From the NCBI GenBank assembly GCA_040880525.1, contig JBBDIG010000018.1, positions 1 through 37,028 of the forward strand: 37,028 nucleotides of DNA, read 5' to 3'. The notes beneath the pieces are model-generated. The model did no database searches and was not told where the DNA came from. It saw nothing but the letters and a program-made list of their open reading frames with translations. This document shows positions 1-8,472 of this stretch, in pieces (position 1 is the stretch's first letter; every line of letters starts with the position of its first letter). The stretch comes from Bacteroidia bacterium. Its GTDB lineage: Bacteria; Bacteroidota; Bacteroidia; CAILMK01; JBBDIG01. The translations under genes were made by a program, and so were the position numbers.

Positions 1-67
1 CAAAACGAATTAAATCAGCACTTTAGGATTGCGATCTAAAAGCCTATACCTATAATTAATAATTTAA

Positions 68-2491
68 ATGAATAAGAAAGGATCGCTAAATCATCACCTT
101 CTGTTTTTTACCAGGTCAACGTTGGTTTTTCTATTGATCCTGCTCCTGCTCAGGATCGTTGAATACTTCTCTTTTGATGCAATTCATTCAGTAAATAATA
201 ATTTTTGGGAATATCCTGCAGAAGGATTGCTCTCTGATCTCATTTTCGGTTGCGGGGCATCAGCCGTTTTATTCATTCCCTTTTTCCTTCTTTCCTTTCT
301 TTCCGCCCGGGCCGGAAGATCCTTTCTGGTCATATTTCAAATTATTCTGTTATTGTTCAGCGCCATGCTGGCCGAGTACTTTGTAACAACCCTTGCGCCT
401 TTAGGAGAAATATTGTTCATCACACCGTGGAATGAAGTGAAGCATATTGTATTCAGTTCAGTAAATCCTGATCTACGCGTGATTTTAATTTTGCTTATTC
501 CCCTGCTTTTTGTTCCCATCTGGTTTGCAATTAAAAAAATAACCGGTCCAAGAATTATCTTACCCATGTTCTTATTGATTATAGCTGGAGCCATTTTAGA
601 ATTTTCCTATAAAATATATAACATCGAAAATTTTTCATCTTCTCTGAATTATTACCAAAGCATCAGCAAACCCTCATACTTGCTAAAAGAGAGCTATGAC
701 TATTATATAAAAGTTGATCGAGATTTAGATTTTAACAGTCCTGAATTCCGGGAGATCATTAAAGATTATCATCAAAAGGCAGTTTCTTTTGAAACGGACG
801 ATGAGCGCTTTCCGATGTGGCACAAGGCGGGAAAACCGGAAGATGTGCTCGGCCCTTTTATGAATTTAAAGGCACAACCACCTATCATTGTTTTTTTAAT
901 TGTAGAAGGTTTGGGGGGCGCTATTTCCGGGGATAATTCTTATTTAGGAAGCTTCACGCCTTTTCTCGATTCACTGGCCAACCATTCATTGTATTGGCCC
1001 AATTTTATTGGAAACGGACAGCGAACTTTTGCCGCCATTCCTTCTGCAACTGGGGCGCTACCTTTTGGCCGCGAGGGCTTTACCGAACAAAGGGAAGAAA
1101 TGCCCCGGCACCTTTCTCTTTATTCCATTTTAAAAAAGAACAACTACCACACTGGCTTCTTTTATGCCGGCTGGGCAGGTTTTACTTCCATGGATTATTA
1201 CTTTCAGTATCATAACGTGGACCTGTTGGTTGAAGATGTAAATTTCCCTGACTCCTTTAGCAAGCATGGCTACGTTTGGGGATACCATGATGAAGACCTT
1301 TATTTAAGGTATTTTCAAATGTTGGATTCTTTAAGGAATGAAAATGTTTTGCAACCGTTGATGAATACGCTGCTCACTTTATCAACGCATGAGCCTTTCA
1401 GAGTACCGGGCATTGCGTCCTATATTGAAAGGGTTGAGCAAATGGTAGATACTTCTTCAATTAATGAGAAATATAAAGAAAGCATACTTCAAGGTGCCGG
1501 CATTTATGCCAGTTACCTGTATGCCGATAAAGAAATACAGGACTTTATAGAAGAATATAAAAAAAGGCCGGATTATGAAAATACCGTTTTTTTCATATTT
1601 GGAGATCACCGGATGACTGCTTCGATCAGAGATGAAATTGATATGTATCACGTCCCTTTGCTGGTATATTCGCCATTGTTAAAGCGCTCTAAAAAAATGG
1701 CTGCTATTAATTCGCAGCGAAACCTTATGCCGACAGTGCTCAACCTTATGCACCAAAAATTCGCGATTGATCTTCCGCCAGGGCAGCATTGGTTTGATTT
1801 GGCGCTGGATACAGTTGCCGGCTTTCGCAATATTCATCAGATCCCTTTGATGACCACCGAACGGACTACCAGTGATTTTATTGACGGATTGCATTTTATC
1901 ACCGGTGATATTTTGCACCAGATTAATCCTGATATGTCCCTGACCAGATTGCCGAATGACAGCACCTACCAACCCCTGAGGAAACAAATAAGGAGAAAAG
2001 CTGATCTCCATCAAATTGTGGGAGAATATGTCTGCGTAAGAAATCGTCTGATACCAAAGGAAGTCATGGATGAATATCTCTCTCCCAGGGTATTATTCGA
2101 TGGTAAAGATGTTTTACCGAAAAAGATCAAATTCAATGAGGATAAGGAATGGGATAGCATTTACAGCCGCATACCTGTTCCGGATGACGCATTAAGTTTT
2201 GTTGAAATAAGTTTTGATGTGGCAACTGACGATCCGGGCCAACTTCCCCTTATAGTTTTTCAGGTGAATGATAAAAACAACAAGCAACTGGAATGGCTAC
2301 AGATTGAAGTAAAGGACAGGCTGTATGGCCCTGAAGGCGGACCTTACCGGTTTCTGTACAAGCATATCATAAAACCCAAACAAGGAATGACACATAATAT
2401 ACGCTGTCTGATCTGGAGTCATAAAAAAAGTGAATTCACGCTGCTGGAACTCACGGGGAGGGTTTATACTTATAATGGGGATATTCCTTGA
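68..2491 (+). CDS. LtaS/MdoB-like membrane sulfatase-fold phosphoglycerol transferase family protein
   Basis: The 807-residue product has about five hydrophobic segments in its first 182 residues (near 15-30, 55-80, 88-108, 137-155 and 164-182), then an extracytoplasmic alkaline-phosphatase/sulfatase-fold domain. Residues 271-290 hold the first metal-binding strand with E280. GQRT (317-320) supplies the likely nucleophile T320, and GDHR (512-515) gives a second metal site with D513 and H514. In LtaS and MdoB this layout transfers phosphoglycerol or related head groups on the outer face of the cytoplasmic membrane. The substrate here is unknown, since the phylum generally lacks lipoteichoic acid. 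A C-terminal region of about 150 residues after 650 looks like a beta-rich extension and is not recognised. The ATG follows an AT-rich leader. The fold and superfamily are confident; the exact reaction is inference. Confidence 0.85.
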   Translation: MNKKGSLNHHLLFFTRSTLVFLLILLLLRIVEYFSFDAIHSVNNNFWEYPAEGLLSDLIFGCGASAVLFIPFFLLSFLSARAGRSFLVIFQIILLLFSAMLAEYFVTTLAPLGEILFITPWNEVKHIVFSSVNPDLRVILILLIPLLFVPIWFAIKKITGPRIILPMFLLIIAGAILEFSYKIYNIENFSSSLNYYQSISKPSYLLKESYDYYIKVDRDLDFNSPEFREIIKDYHQKAVSFETDDERFPMWHKAGKPEDVLGPFMNLKAQPPIIVFLIVEGLGGAISGDNSYLGSFTPFLDSLANHSLYWPNFIGNGQRTFAAIPSATGALPFGREGFTEQREEMPRHLSLYSILKKNNYHTGFFYAGWAGFTSMDYYFQYHNVDLLVEDVNFPDSFSKHGYVWGYHDEDLYLRYFQMLDSLRNENVLQPLMNTLLTLSTHEPFRVPGIASYIERVEQMVDTSSINEKYKESILQGAGIYASYLYADKEIQDFIEEYKKRPDYENTVFFIFGDHRMTASIRDEIDMYHVPLLVYSPLLKRSKKMAAINSQRNLMPTVLNLMHQKFAIDLPPGQHWFDLALDTVAGFRNIHQIPLMTTERTTSDFIDGLHFITGDILHQINPDMSLTRLPNDSTYQPLRKQIRRKADLHQIVGEYVCVRNRLIPKEVMDEYLSPRVLFDGKDVLPKKIKFNEDKEWDSIYSRIPVPDDALSFVEISFDVATDDPGQLPLIVFQVNDKNNKQLEWLQIEVKDRLYGPEGGPYRFLYKHIIKPKQGMTHNIRCLIWSHKKSEFTLLELTGRVYTYNGDIP

Positions 2492-2640
2492 TTCGCAACG
2501 GAATGGAGGACTAAAGATATTCTGGAGCGGGATGTCGGGCAACCATTTAATATCCTCCTACAGTTTCACATTGAATAAAATCTGCATTAATGAGCTGGCC
2601 GAGCTGATGGACGGCAGGAAAATCATTAAAGGCTCTAAGT
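2492..2640. other. short gap between convergent genes
   Basis: This stretch separates the sulfatase-family gene from the minus-strand restriction endonuclease gene. A plus-strand reading frame runs through it but overlaps the end of the sulfatase gene and has no recognisable features. It could be a decayed gene end or nothing. No convincing terminator hairpin was found. Confidence 0.3.
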
Positions 2641-3381
2641 CTACTTCTTAATCTCTCCTGAATTGAACTTTACCAGCTTCTCCCAATCAATTGCACCATT
2701 TTCATCGCAAAAATCATTGCTGAAGGTGCGGGTGAATTTGTTGATCATCTGTGAATAAGACTCCATGAATTCTTCATTCTTTTCTTTAGCTTTATGTCCC
2801 AGAGGTTCTATAATGTCCGTGTAGAGATCAGGATTATCAGAAATGAATTCCCAAAAACGCTGTCCACAATACTTGAAAAATTCACCTTTATCAGGATTGT
2901 TATCTCTGCCGTAGCAGCAACCGTTTACTGCCACCACATTCACTCCAGAATTGCTAGTACGCAGAACGATCTTTGCCTTTTTGAAGTCAGTGATCATCTT
3001 AGCGATTTGACTGCTATTTCCCCAATTTGGACCAGATTTGATATTGACAAGATATCGCCTGTCGTCCTTATCAAATTCTAGATCAATACCATTAATGCCG
3101 GACTTCCTGCCGTTGTAGACTTTTTCGTTGATGAATATTGCCAGACCTTCCAACCAATCACCGAAAATTCCCTCCTCACTTGATGAGATATGAGCATCCA
3201 CAATTCCTCTAACAATTTCATCAGCTGTGAGAATATGTTTGGCTTTGAATAGATAGGGGTTTTTTCGTCTTAAGACTCGAACTAAGCTCAAATTATCAAG
3301 ACTTTTTATCCGCTTCTTGTGGAAGATTCCAATATTCTCCTCAACGTACTTTGATACTTCCGTTAGCTTTAGTCTTGCCAT
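2641..3381 (-). CDS. type II restriction endonuclease, PD-(D/E)XK-like (possibly PmeII family)
   Basis: The product of about 246 residues probably cleaves DNA at the site protected by the adjacent methyltransferase. Numbered from an in-frame TTG two codons upstream, the candidate core is E80 (DWLEGLAIFIN), D102 (GIDLEF) and N115-I-K117 (YLVNIKSGPNWGNS). This resembles the acidic-residue plus xIKSG pattern of several type II enzymes, including the PmeII group, but the usual D/E before x-K is an Asn here. I start it at the ATG at 3381; the TTG at 3387 is an alternative. The gene overlaps the end of the methyltransferase gene by about 40 bp on the same strand, a usual arrangement for a restriction-modification pair made from one transcript. 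The function rests mainly on context plus the motif. No controller protein gene is visible. Confidence 0.75.
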   Translation of the reverse strand: MARLKLTEVSKYVEENIGIFHKKRIKSLDNLSLVRVLRRKNPYLFKAKHILTADEIVRGIVDAHISSSEEGIFGDWLEGLAIFINEKVYNGRKSGINGIDLEFDKDDRRYLVNIKSGPNWGNSSQIAKMITDFKKAKIVLRTSNSGVNVVAVNGCCYGRDNNPDKGEFFKYCGQRFWEFISDNPDLYTDIIEPLGHKAKEKNEEFMESYSQMINKFTRTFSNDFCDENGAIDWEKLVKFNSGEIKK

Positions 3382-4219
3382 ATTCAACTTTTGGTTCTAA
3401 TAGGTAATGATCAACTGATGGAATTTCTTTCCTTACCATCTCATAGTATTCTGGGACGATTTCGATTCCGATTGAATTGCGCTTCATTCGATGCGCTACG
3501 TAATTTGTTGTTCCAGATCCCATGAATGGATCGAGAACGGTATCCCCCTGTTTTGAAAAGAGTTTGATGAACCACTCCGGTAATCCTTCAGGAAAGGCAG
3601 CACTATGATTTTTGTTATTGCATTCTGTAGCCAGATGAAGCACGTTAGTTGGAAAGGCCTTCTCCCTAGTAAGCCAATTTGATATGTTCTTCCCGAAACC
3701 ACTTCCCACCTTTGATTCATCCCTTGCCTTGTCAGTTTTGCTCAATTTTTTGAGTCTTGTTTTGGCCCAATCTCCCATTGGGACCATGACCTCTTCCTGA
3801 TACATGTTAAAATTCTTCTCCTTATTAAATTGAAGAATCCTTTCCCAGGCATCACGAAAGCGATTGGGCCATTTCCCAGGATAGCTGTTCTTTTTATGCC
3901 AAATGAATTCTTCTGTCCATAACCATCCCTGCCTTCGCATCTCTAAAATGAGCTCTAGGACGTAGGTACTGCGCTCACCACTAACCACCTTCTCTTTAAT
4001 GTTCAGGACAAAAGTGCCTTTGGGATTCAAAACCCTTAGCAGTTGTTCAGTTATAGGTAAGAACCACTCCACATACTTCTGATGAGGAATACCACCGTAG
4101 CTGGTTTTCCTCTGATCAGCGTAGGGTGGTGATGTGAAAATGAAATCCACCGAATTATCTGGAATTTCTTCCAGAATTTCTCGGCAGTCACCTAAATACA
4201 AATCTGTTCTTAACTCCAT
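3341..4219 (-). CDS. DNA methyltransferase (beta class, probably N4-cytosine) of a type II R-M system
   Basis: This 292-residue S-adenosylmethionine-dependent methyltransferase has the permuted beta-class order. Catalytic motif IV TSPPY is at 29-33, near the N-terminus, and the AdoMet-binding motif I DPFMGSGTT is at 230-238, followed by IGIEIVPEYYE. An S-P-P-Y catalytic tetrad is typical of N4-cytosine enzymes, although N6-adenine specificity is not excluded. The gap between motifs IV and I holds the likely target-recognition region (about 100-190). Length is normal for the family. The gene lies upstream of the endonuclease gene and overlaps it, so modification is made before restriction. The start is the ATG at 4219, a few bases after a TAAATTTG box. 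Confidence 0.93.
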   Translation of the reverse strand: MELRTDLYLGDCREILEEIPDNSVDFIFTSPPYADQRKTSYGGIPHQKYVEWFLPITEQLLRVLNPKGTFVLNIKEKVVSGERSTYVLELILEMRRQGWLWTEEFIWHKKNSYPGKWPNRFRDAWERILQFNKEKNFNMYQEEVMVPMGDWAKTRLKKLSKTDKARDESKVGSGFGKNISNWLTREKAFPTNVLHLATECNNKNHSAAFPEGLPEWFIKLFSKQGDTVLDPFMGSGTTNYVAHRMKRNSIGIEIVPEYYEMVRKEIPSVDHYLLEPKVEYGKTKANGSIKVR

Positions 4220-4223
4220 GAGG

Positions 4224-4231
4224 CAAATTTA
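4224..4231 (-). promoter_or_regulatory. possible Bacteroidota -7 box for the R-M operon
   Basis: On the minus strand, TAAATTTG matches the TAnnTTTG -7 consensus of Bacteroidota primary sigma promoters. It ends only four bases before the methyltransferase ATG, so a transcript from it would be almost leaderless. No good -33 TTTG was found at the right distance. Confidence 0.35.
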
Positions 4232-4459
4232 ACGGAGTGTGTTGAAAGGTGAAGGAATTGAGGGAAGTTGTTTTAAACAAACTGTGCATAGCTATTTCTG
4301 CGGCTGTGTATTCAAGTTCATAGAGTTCGTGGAAGTTGACTGTGTATCATTGCCAAAGGTGGTTCAATGATACCTACAAGGCTATGGATTTATAAATGAG
4401 AATATGGCTTCGTGAAATAGTATCAAATAGAAGGTTTAGAAAAAAACTGCTTCTATGAC
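4232..4459. other. intergenic stretch with one perfect inverted repeat
   Basis: No gene is supported here. The only clear structure is a 9-bp perfect inverted repeat at 4344-4373, GTATCATTG and CAATGATAC around a 12-base loop. It could be an operator or a weak hairpin. It has no adjacent T-tract. Confidence 0.4.
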
Positions 4460-4626
4460 TTAACTTAGTGTCCATTCAAATATATCAACTCCAGACTTGC
4501 GGTGGCCTAACTGAAGCGCGAGTGCAGTGCCTCCCACCAGCACAAACTCCTTCAGGTAATCCCGCGCGCCATGGAGCTGCTCAGTAATTCCAGGAGGGGC
4601 GGTTTAACTGCTGCTGTATATAACAT
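4460..4626 (-). pseudogene. remnant of an AbiEii-like nucleotidyltransferase toxin gene
   Basis: Read on the minus strand from the ATG at 4626, this matches the first ~45 residues of the intact nucleotidyltransferase gene at 8473-9084. The same PPLLELL start is present. After a frameshift caused by about two extra bases in the run around 4566-4570, it continues through the motif VLVGGTALALQLGHRKS. It then diverges and stops at 4460-4462. The rest of the toxin, including most catalytic parts, is missing. It overlaps the remnant of its partner gene as the intact pair does, so both genes came in as one module and then decayed. Confidence 0.85.
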
Positions 4627-4745
4627 CTGAATTCTGTGATCGGAACATCAGAGTAAGCGCTGCAAAAGTGCAGAACCCGGTCGTCCAGATACCGGAGACT
4701 GGTGACAATCTCCTTTAGCCCAGGCTTTCCCTGTAGCAGCAGGAT
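4581..4745 (-). pseudogene. remnant of a DUF6922-family gene (partner of the AbiEii-like toxin)
   Basis: The minus strand encodes the C-terminal ~53 residues of a close homologue of the intact DUF6922 gene at 9039-9395. Shared stretches include YLDDRVLHFCSAY, PITEFRCY and the terminal NRPSWNY before the stop. Upstream of about 4745 the similarity ends, so the 5' half, with the LFWDVD motif, is gone. The reading frame of what remains is open, suggesting loss by deletion rather than slow decay. Confidence 0.85.
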
Positions 4746-4846
4746 TTACTATAATTTAATGGTCAGTTTTTTAATCCTTTATTTTCTCGTGAAACTTCTG
4801 TGATACTCTTCGGGTAACATTGCACTTTAAACAAAAACCAGTTACC

Positions 4847-5803
4847 ATGAAAATTGAAAAATTGAAATTCCTGCTGATTTTTTTGATGATGTCGAGTATG
4901 TCATTTACCGCATGTAAGGATGACGATGATGACATGCAACCTATGGCTGAGCAACCTGTAGACCCTGATACGGCCCCTAAGGTAAGTGTGGATCGTTTCA
5001 GTGATGAGGCTGCTACATTGATGATGCGAAGTGCTAATCCAAACCTGCCGGCTGCCAACTCGCCCATAAATTATGATATGCCTCCTTTTATTACCAAAGG
5101 ATTAGGGCCTAATGGGCAAATGGTGGAATACTACAATTTTGACGTACAGCCAACCGATCCGGCACCGATTTTCGTCCTGTTCAGGCAAGGAGAAAGCATG
5201 CCGGTAGACGGACAGCTTAACATCATTGATGTGGTTCCTGGAGATGGCGGCTACAATGATTTTTGGCATGTACACAAAGTTACCGTACCTGCCGATTACA
5301 CTGCCAACGTAGTTACCAGCCGCCAGGAGATTATTGACAAAGGCTACACGATTGAAGCGACCACTACCCTGGTCAACTGTCCGGTGGTTTCTGAAGGCAG
5401 CATCGCTTCCAAGCGCATGGGTGGCGGAACTTCTGGCCTCATCCGCGGATGGTACAAAGACCAGGTGGTCCTTTATTTCTCTTTTGAGGAAAAGAACCTG
5501 ATGACAACTGGAAGCAACATGGTCCCGATTTCACCTATCTATGTCACTTTCAATAAGAATCCAGATATGAATGATCCCACCAGTGGGCCGCCTTCCGGCT
5601 TCGTTACAGAAATGTGGTCAGCCCAGACCCACAATGTGGTGGCAACCATCCCATCTGATGCCGGTTATTCCCCGCTCTGGTCGGTGAGTGTCTATGACAA
5701 TATGGATTTTGACAACGTAATGGATTTGTCCTCGGCCCAAAACGCGAACGTATTGGCAATGGGCGTGGCCAATGTGAACTGCCCTATTGTTTCGGTGCAG
5801 TAG
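4847..5803 (+). CDS. secreted lipoprotein, probably surface-exposed
   Basis: The 318-residue product begins with a lipoprotein signal: MKIEK, a hydrophobic stretch to about residue 20, then SFTAC as lipobox. Directly after the cysteine comes K followed by five Asp. This fits the lysine-plus-acidic export signal described for surface lipoproteins of Bacteroidota, so exposure outside the outer membrane is likely. The rest is soluble, Pro- and Gly-rich, with no domain I recognise. Two halves carry similar phrases ending in NCP (near 185 and again near the C-terminus), which hints at an internal duplication. An upstream TTG at 4820 is in frame, but the ATG gives the better signal peptide. It is monocistronic, with a strong terminator behind it. 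The function is unknown. Confidence 0.85.
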   Translation: MKIEKLKFLLIFLMMSSMSFTACKDDDDDMQPMAEQPVDPDTAPKVSVDRFSDEAATLMMRSANPNLPAANSPINYDMPPFITKGLGPNGQMVEYYNFDVQPTDPAPIFVLFRQGESMPVDGQLNIIDVVPGDGGYNDFWHVHKVTVPADYTANVVTSRQEIIDKGYTIEATTTLVNCPVVSEGSIASKRMGGGTSGLIRGWYKDQVVLYFSFEEKNLMTTGSNMVPISPIYVTFNKNPDMNDPTSGPPSGFVTEMWSAQTHNVVATIPSDAGYSPLWSVSVYDNMDFDNVMDLSSAQNANVLAMGVANVNCPIVSVQ

Positions 5804-5832
5804 ACAAAGCCAAATTATTTCTTTGCCTAATC

Positions 5833-5869
5833 AATCCTGCATTTCCAGCCTGGAGGTGCAGGATTTTTT
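5833..5869 (+). terminator. rho-independent terminator after the lipoprotein gene
   Basis: A perfect 9-bp stem, AATCCTGCA and TGCAGGATT, around a 15-base loop is followed at once by a run of T. It lies about 30 bases after the stop codon of the lipoprotein gene and separates it from the two-component genes. Confidence 0.88.
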
Positions 5870-5947
5870 CTGTCGCCTACCAACCTGAATTATCGAAATG
5901 AAGTCTCTGTTATCCTTTCGTGATAAAGGCCTTTTAAATTAGCTGGT

Positions 5948-6646
5948 ATGAAAAACGTCCTGGTAGTAGAAGATGACCGAAATATGGCGGACTTGCTGAA
6001 GATTCACCTGAAGGACCTCGATTGCGAAGTGAAGCAGGCCGGCACAGGTGAAGATGGCCTCCAAGAAGCACTGACTCAGCAATATGACCTGATCATTCTT
6101 GATATCATGCTACCAGAGATGGATGGCATCGAGGTATGTAACCGGATTAGGGCACATGACATCACCACGCCCATCCTGATGCTGACCGCTAAATCAGAGG
6201 AGATAGACAAAGTGATCGGGCTGGAATGTGGCGCAGACGACTACATGACCAAACCCTTCAGCGTCAGGGAATTTATTGCCAGGGTCAAGGCCATTTTTAG
6301 GCGGGAACGCATGATTAAAAAAGAAATTCAGAGCAACGGCCAAAGCATTCTTCGCCTGGGAGAATTAATGATTGATAAGGAAAAACGGAAGGTAGCTATT
6401 GATGATGAACGCATTGAACTAACGCCCAAGGAATTCGACCTGCTGGTTTTGTTGGCCTCGACCCCTGGGAAAAGCTATACCCGCGAACAGATACTGAACC
6501 TGGTGTGGGGCTACGAATTCAATGGCTACGAACACACAGTAAATAGCCATATTAACCGACTTCGTAGCAAAATAGAAAAGAACCTGGGCAAACCCGAATA
6601 CATCCTCACTGCCTGGGGTATAGGATACCGGTTCGCGGAAATATAA
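5948..6646 (+). CDS. OmpR/PhoB-family response regulator
   Basis: This 232-residue two-component regulator has an N-terminal receiver domain (about 1-120) with the acidic pair E8-D9-D10, phospho-acceptor D52 (LDIMLPEMDG), conserved T80 and K102 (TKPF). The C-terminal OmpR-type winged helix (about 135-232) has the typical ELTPKEFDLLVLL, the SHINRLRSKIEKN recognition helix and the GIGYRF wing. Phosphorylation by the kinase encoded just downstream would control its DNA binding. The target genes are unknown. Gene order and proximity make the pair near-certain partners, although about 140 bp of AT-rich DNA separate them. Confidence 0.96.
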   Translation: MKNVLVVEDDRNMADLLKIHLKDLDCEVKQAGTGEDGLQEALTQQYDLIILDIMLPEMDGIEVCNRIRAHDITTPILMLTAKSEEIDKVIGLECGADDYMTKPFSVREFIARVKAIFRRERMIKKEIQSNGQSILRLGELMIDKEKRKVAIDDERIELTPKEFDLLVLLASTPGKSYTREQILNLVWGYEFNGYEHTVNSHINRLRSKIEKNLGKPEYILTAWGIGYRFAEI

Positions 6647-6789
6647 TTCCATTCTATTATTAATTTCAAAAAAAGTTTCTGAATTTGATAGTTTAATTAA
6701 AAAATAGGGAATTAAAATTACACCAATAATCAATGAATTAAATGCCCAATAATAATGAACAATAAAATTAATATTAAATATTGAGCTTG

Positions 6790-8283
6790 ATGACTAAACA
6801 AAAGATCTTTAGTAGCCTTTTTTGGCGGATATCGGCAATCCTGTTGCTGCTACTCGTTGTGACCGGTTTTACCTATGCCTATATCTCTGCCCGCTCTACG
6901 CAGCTCTATTACCAGGAAGCCAATCAACGCCTGAATGCCAAGATTGCGGAGCATATAGTAGGTGACGTCTCTCCTTTTGTGAATGGTGAGGTGAATGAGG
7001 AAGTGGTCAAGGAGCTATTCCACAATATCATGGTAATCAATCCAAGTGTAGAAGTTTACCTGCTTGATGCTCAAGGAAACATCCTTACCTTTTTTGCACC
7101 GGAGAAAAAAATAAAGATTGACCAGGTACCGCTTGGGCCTATGCACGAATTTATTGAGGCAAAAGGTGAAAGTTTTATCACCGGAATAGATCCCCGCCAT
7201 CCCAATACGGAGAAGGTGTTTTCTGCTGCACCTGTAGTGGAAGATGGCCGGATTATCGGCTATATTTACGTGATCCTGGTGAGTGAGGAGTTTGTTTCGG
7301 TCACCGACTTCCTTCTGGGGAGTTATATCCTGCGGCTCGGCACGTTTTCCATGGCCATCGCATTGGTGGCCGCTTTAATAATCGGCCTCATCGCCATCTG
7401 GCTAATTACCAAGTATCTCAACACCATTATCCAGGAAGTAAAACGATTCCAAAAGGGAGATTACAGCGCCCGCATCCCGGTGAAGGACAATGGCGAGCTG
7501 TCGCAAATGGCGGTGGCGTTCAATGAAATGGCCGATACCATTGTAGCCAATATTGAAGAATTGAAGAAGACCCACGACCTGCGCAAAGAACTAATCGCCA
7601 ACGTATCCCACGATCTGCGCACGCCTCTGGCACTAATGAATGGCTACATTGAGACACTCATCATTAAGCAGCAATCGTTGACCCACGAGGAGCGAAAAGA
7701 CTACCTCGATACGGTGGCCCAGAGCATGGAACGTATGCGCAGCATGGTTGACGAGCTTTTTGAACTATCTAAATTGGAAGCCCGCCAGAAACTACCGCAA
7801 AAGGAACCATTCTTCATTAATGAGCTGGTGCAGGATATCACCCAAAAGTACCAACTGGTGGCAGAGGAGAAACGCATCAGCATTCGCCCGGTACTGACCA
7901 AGGACCTCCCGCCCGTATATGCCGATGTCTCGATGATGGAACGGGCTATTCAAAACCTGTTGGACAACGCATTGAAATTCTCCCCCACCGGAGGCATAAT
8001 CACCGTTGAGCTACAGCGCATCAGAAAAGGTGTGGAGGTGCGGGTGTCAGACAACGGCCCCGGAATCCGTCAGGATGAAATGCCCTACATTTTCGATCGC
8101 TACCGCAGTCGCAGCAACCACGGCTCCCTCGATATGATGGGCACCGGCCTGGGCCTTGCCATCGTCAGTAAAATCCTTGACCTGCACGACATCAAAATAG
8201 AAGTAAAAAGCAGTCGCAACAGCGGAACCAGCTTTATCTTTAACCTACCCGAATATGAGAAAAAAGGTGTGATGGCAAAATAA
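6790..8283 (+). CDS. membrane sensor histidine kinase (HAMP-HisKA-HATPase)
   Basis: This is the partner kinase of the preceding regulator. Numbered from an in-frame TTG three codons upstream, it has a first membrane helix (~15-35), a periplasmic sensor of about 140 residues, a second helix (~185-210), a HAMP linker (~211-263), and a HisKA helix with the phospho-acceptor in NVSHDLRTPL (H277). The ATPase domain follows, with N box QNLLDNALKF (391-400), G1 box DNGPGI (424-429) and G2 box GTGLGLA (454-460). The length is normal. The ATG at 6790 is preferred over the TTG at 6781. The extracytoplasmic sensor resembles single-Cache or PAS-like folds in size, but the ligand cannot be read from sequence. 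Confidence 0.95.
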   Translation: MTKQKIFSSLFWRISAILLLLLVVTGFTYAYISARSTQLYYQEANQRLNAKIAEHIVGDVSPFVNGEVNEEVVKELFHNIMVINPSVEVYLLDAQGNILTFFAPEKKIKIDQVPLGPMHEFIEAKGESFITGIDPRHPNTEKVFSAAPVVEDGRIIGYIYVILVSEEFVSVTDFLLGSYILRLGTFSMAIALVAALIIGLIAIWLITKYLNTIIQEVKRFQKGDYSARIPVKDNGELSQMAVAFNEMADTIVANIEELKKTHDLRKELIANVSHDLRTPLALMNGYIETLIIKQQSLTHEERKDYLDTVAQSMERMRSMVDELFELSKLEARQKLPQKEPFFINELVQDITQKYQLVAEEKRISIRPVLTKDLPPVYADVSMMERAIQNLLDNALKFSPTGGIITVELQRIRKGVEVRVSDNGPGIRQDEMPYIFDRYRSRSNHGSLDMMGTGLGLAIVSKILDLHDIKIEVKSSRNSGTSFIFNLPEYEKKGVMAK

Positions 8284-8349
8284 AGAGGGAACCTGCACCT
8301 CTTTCTATAAAATCCTTTTTGACCAGGATTAACGGATTCGCGTAAATCC

Positions 8350-8373
8350 GATCTGCCACTAAATGTGCAGATC
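8350..8373. terminator. weak hairpin after the histidine kinase gene
   Basis: A 7-bp perfect stem, GATCTGC and GCAGATC, with a 10-base loop lies between the converging kinase and nucleotidyltransferase genes. There is no T-tract, so a role as terminator is only possible. Confidence 0.35.
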
Positions 8374-8472
8374 TGAATCGTGAGGAAATCAAGGCATTCC
8401 TGGGTTGCGAGCTGTACTTTGGTCTTGGAAGTGGATATGCAGGTATTTGGAGACGATATCGTCATCTTCCAA

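Noticed and set aside
2492-2651. possible gene remnant after the sulfatase-family gene
   Set aside because: No similarity to any family could be recognised, and the frame overlaps the end of a solid gene.
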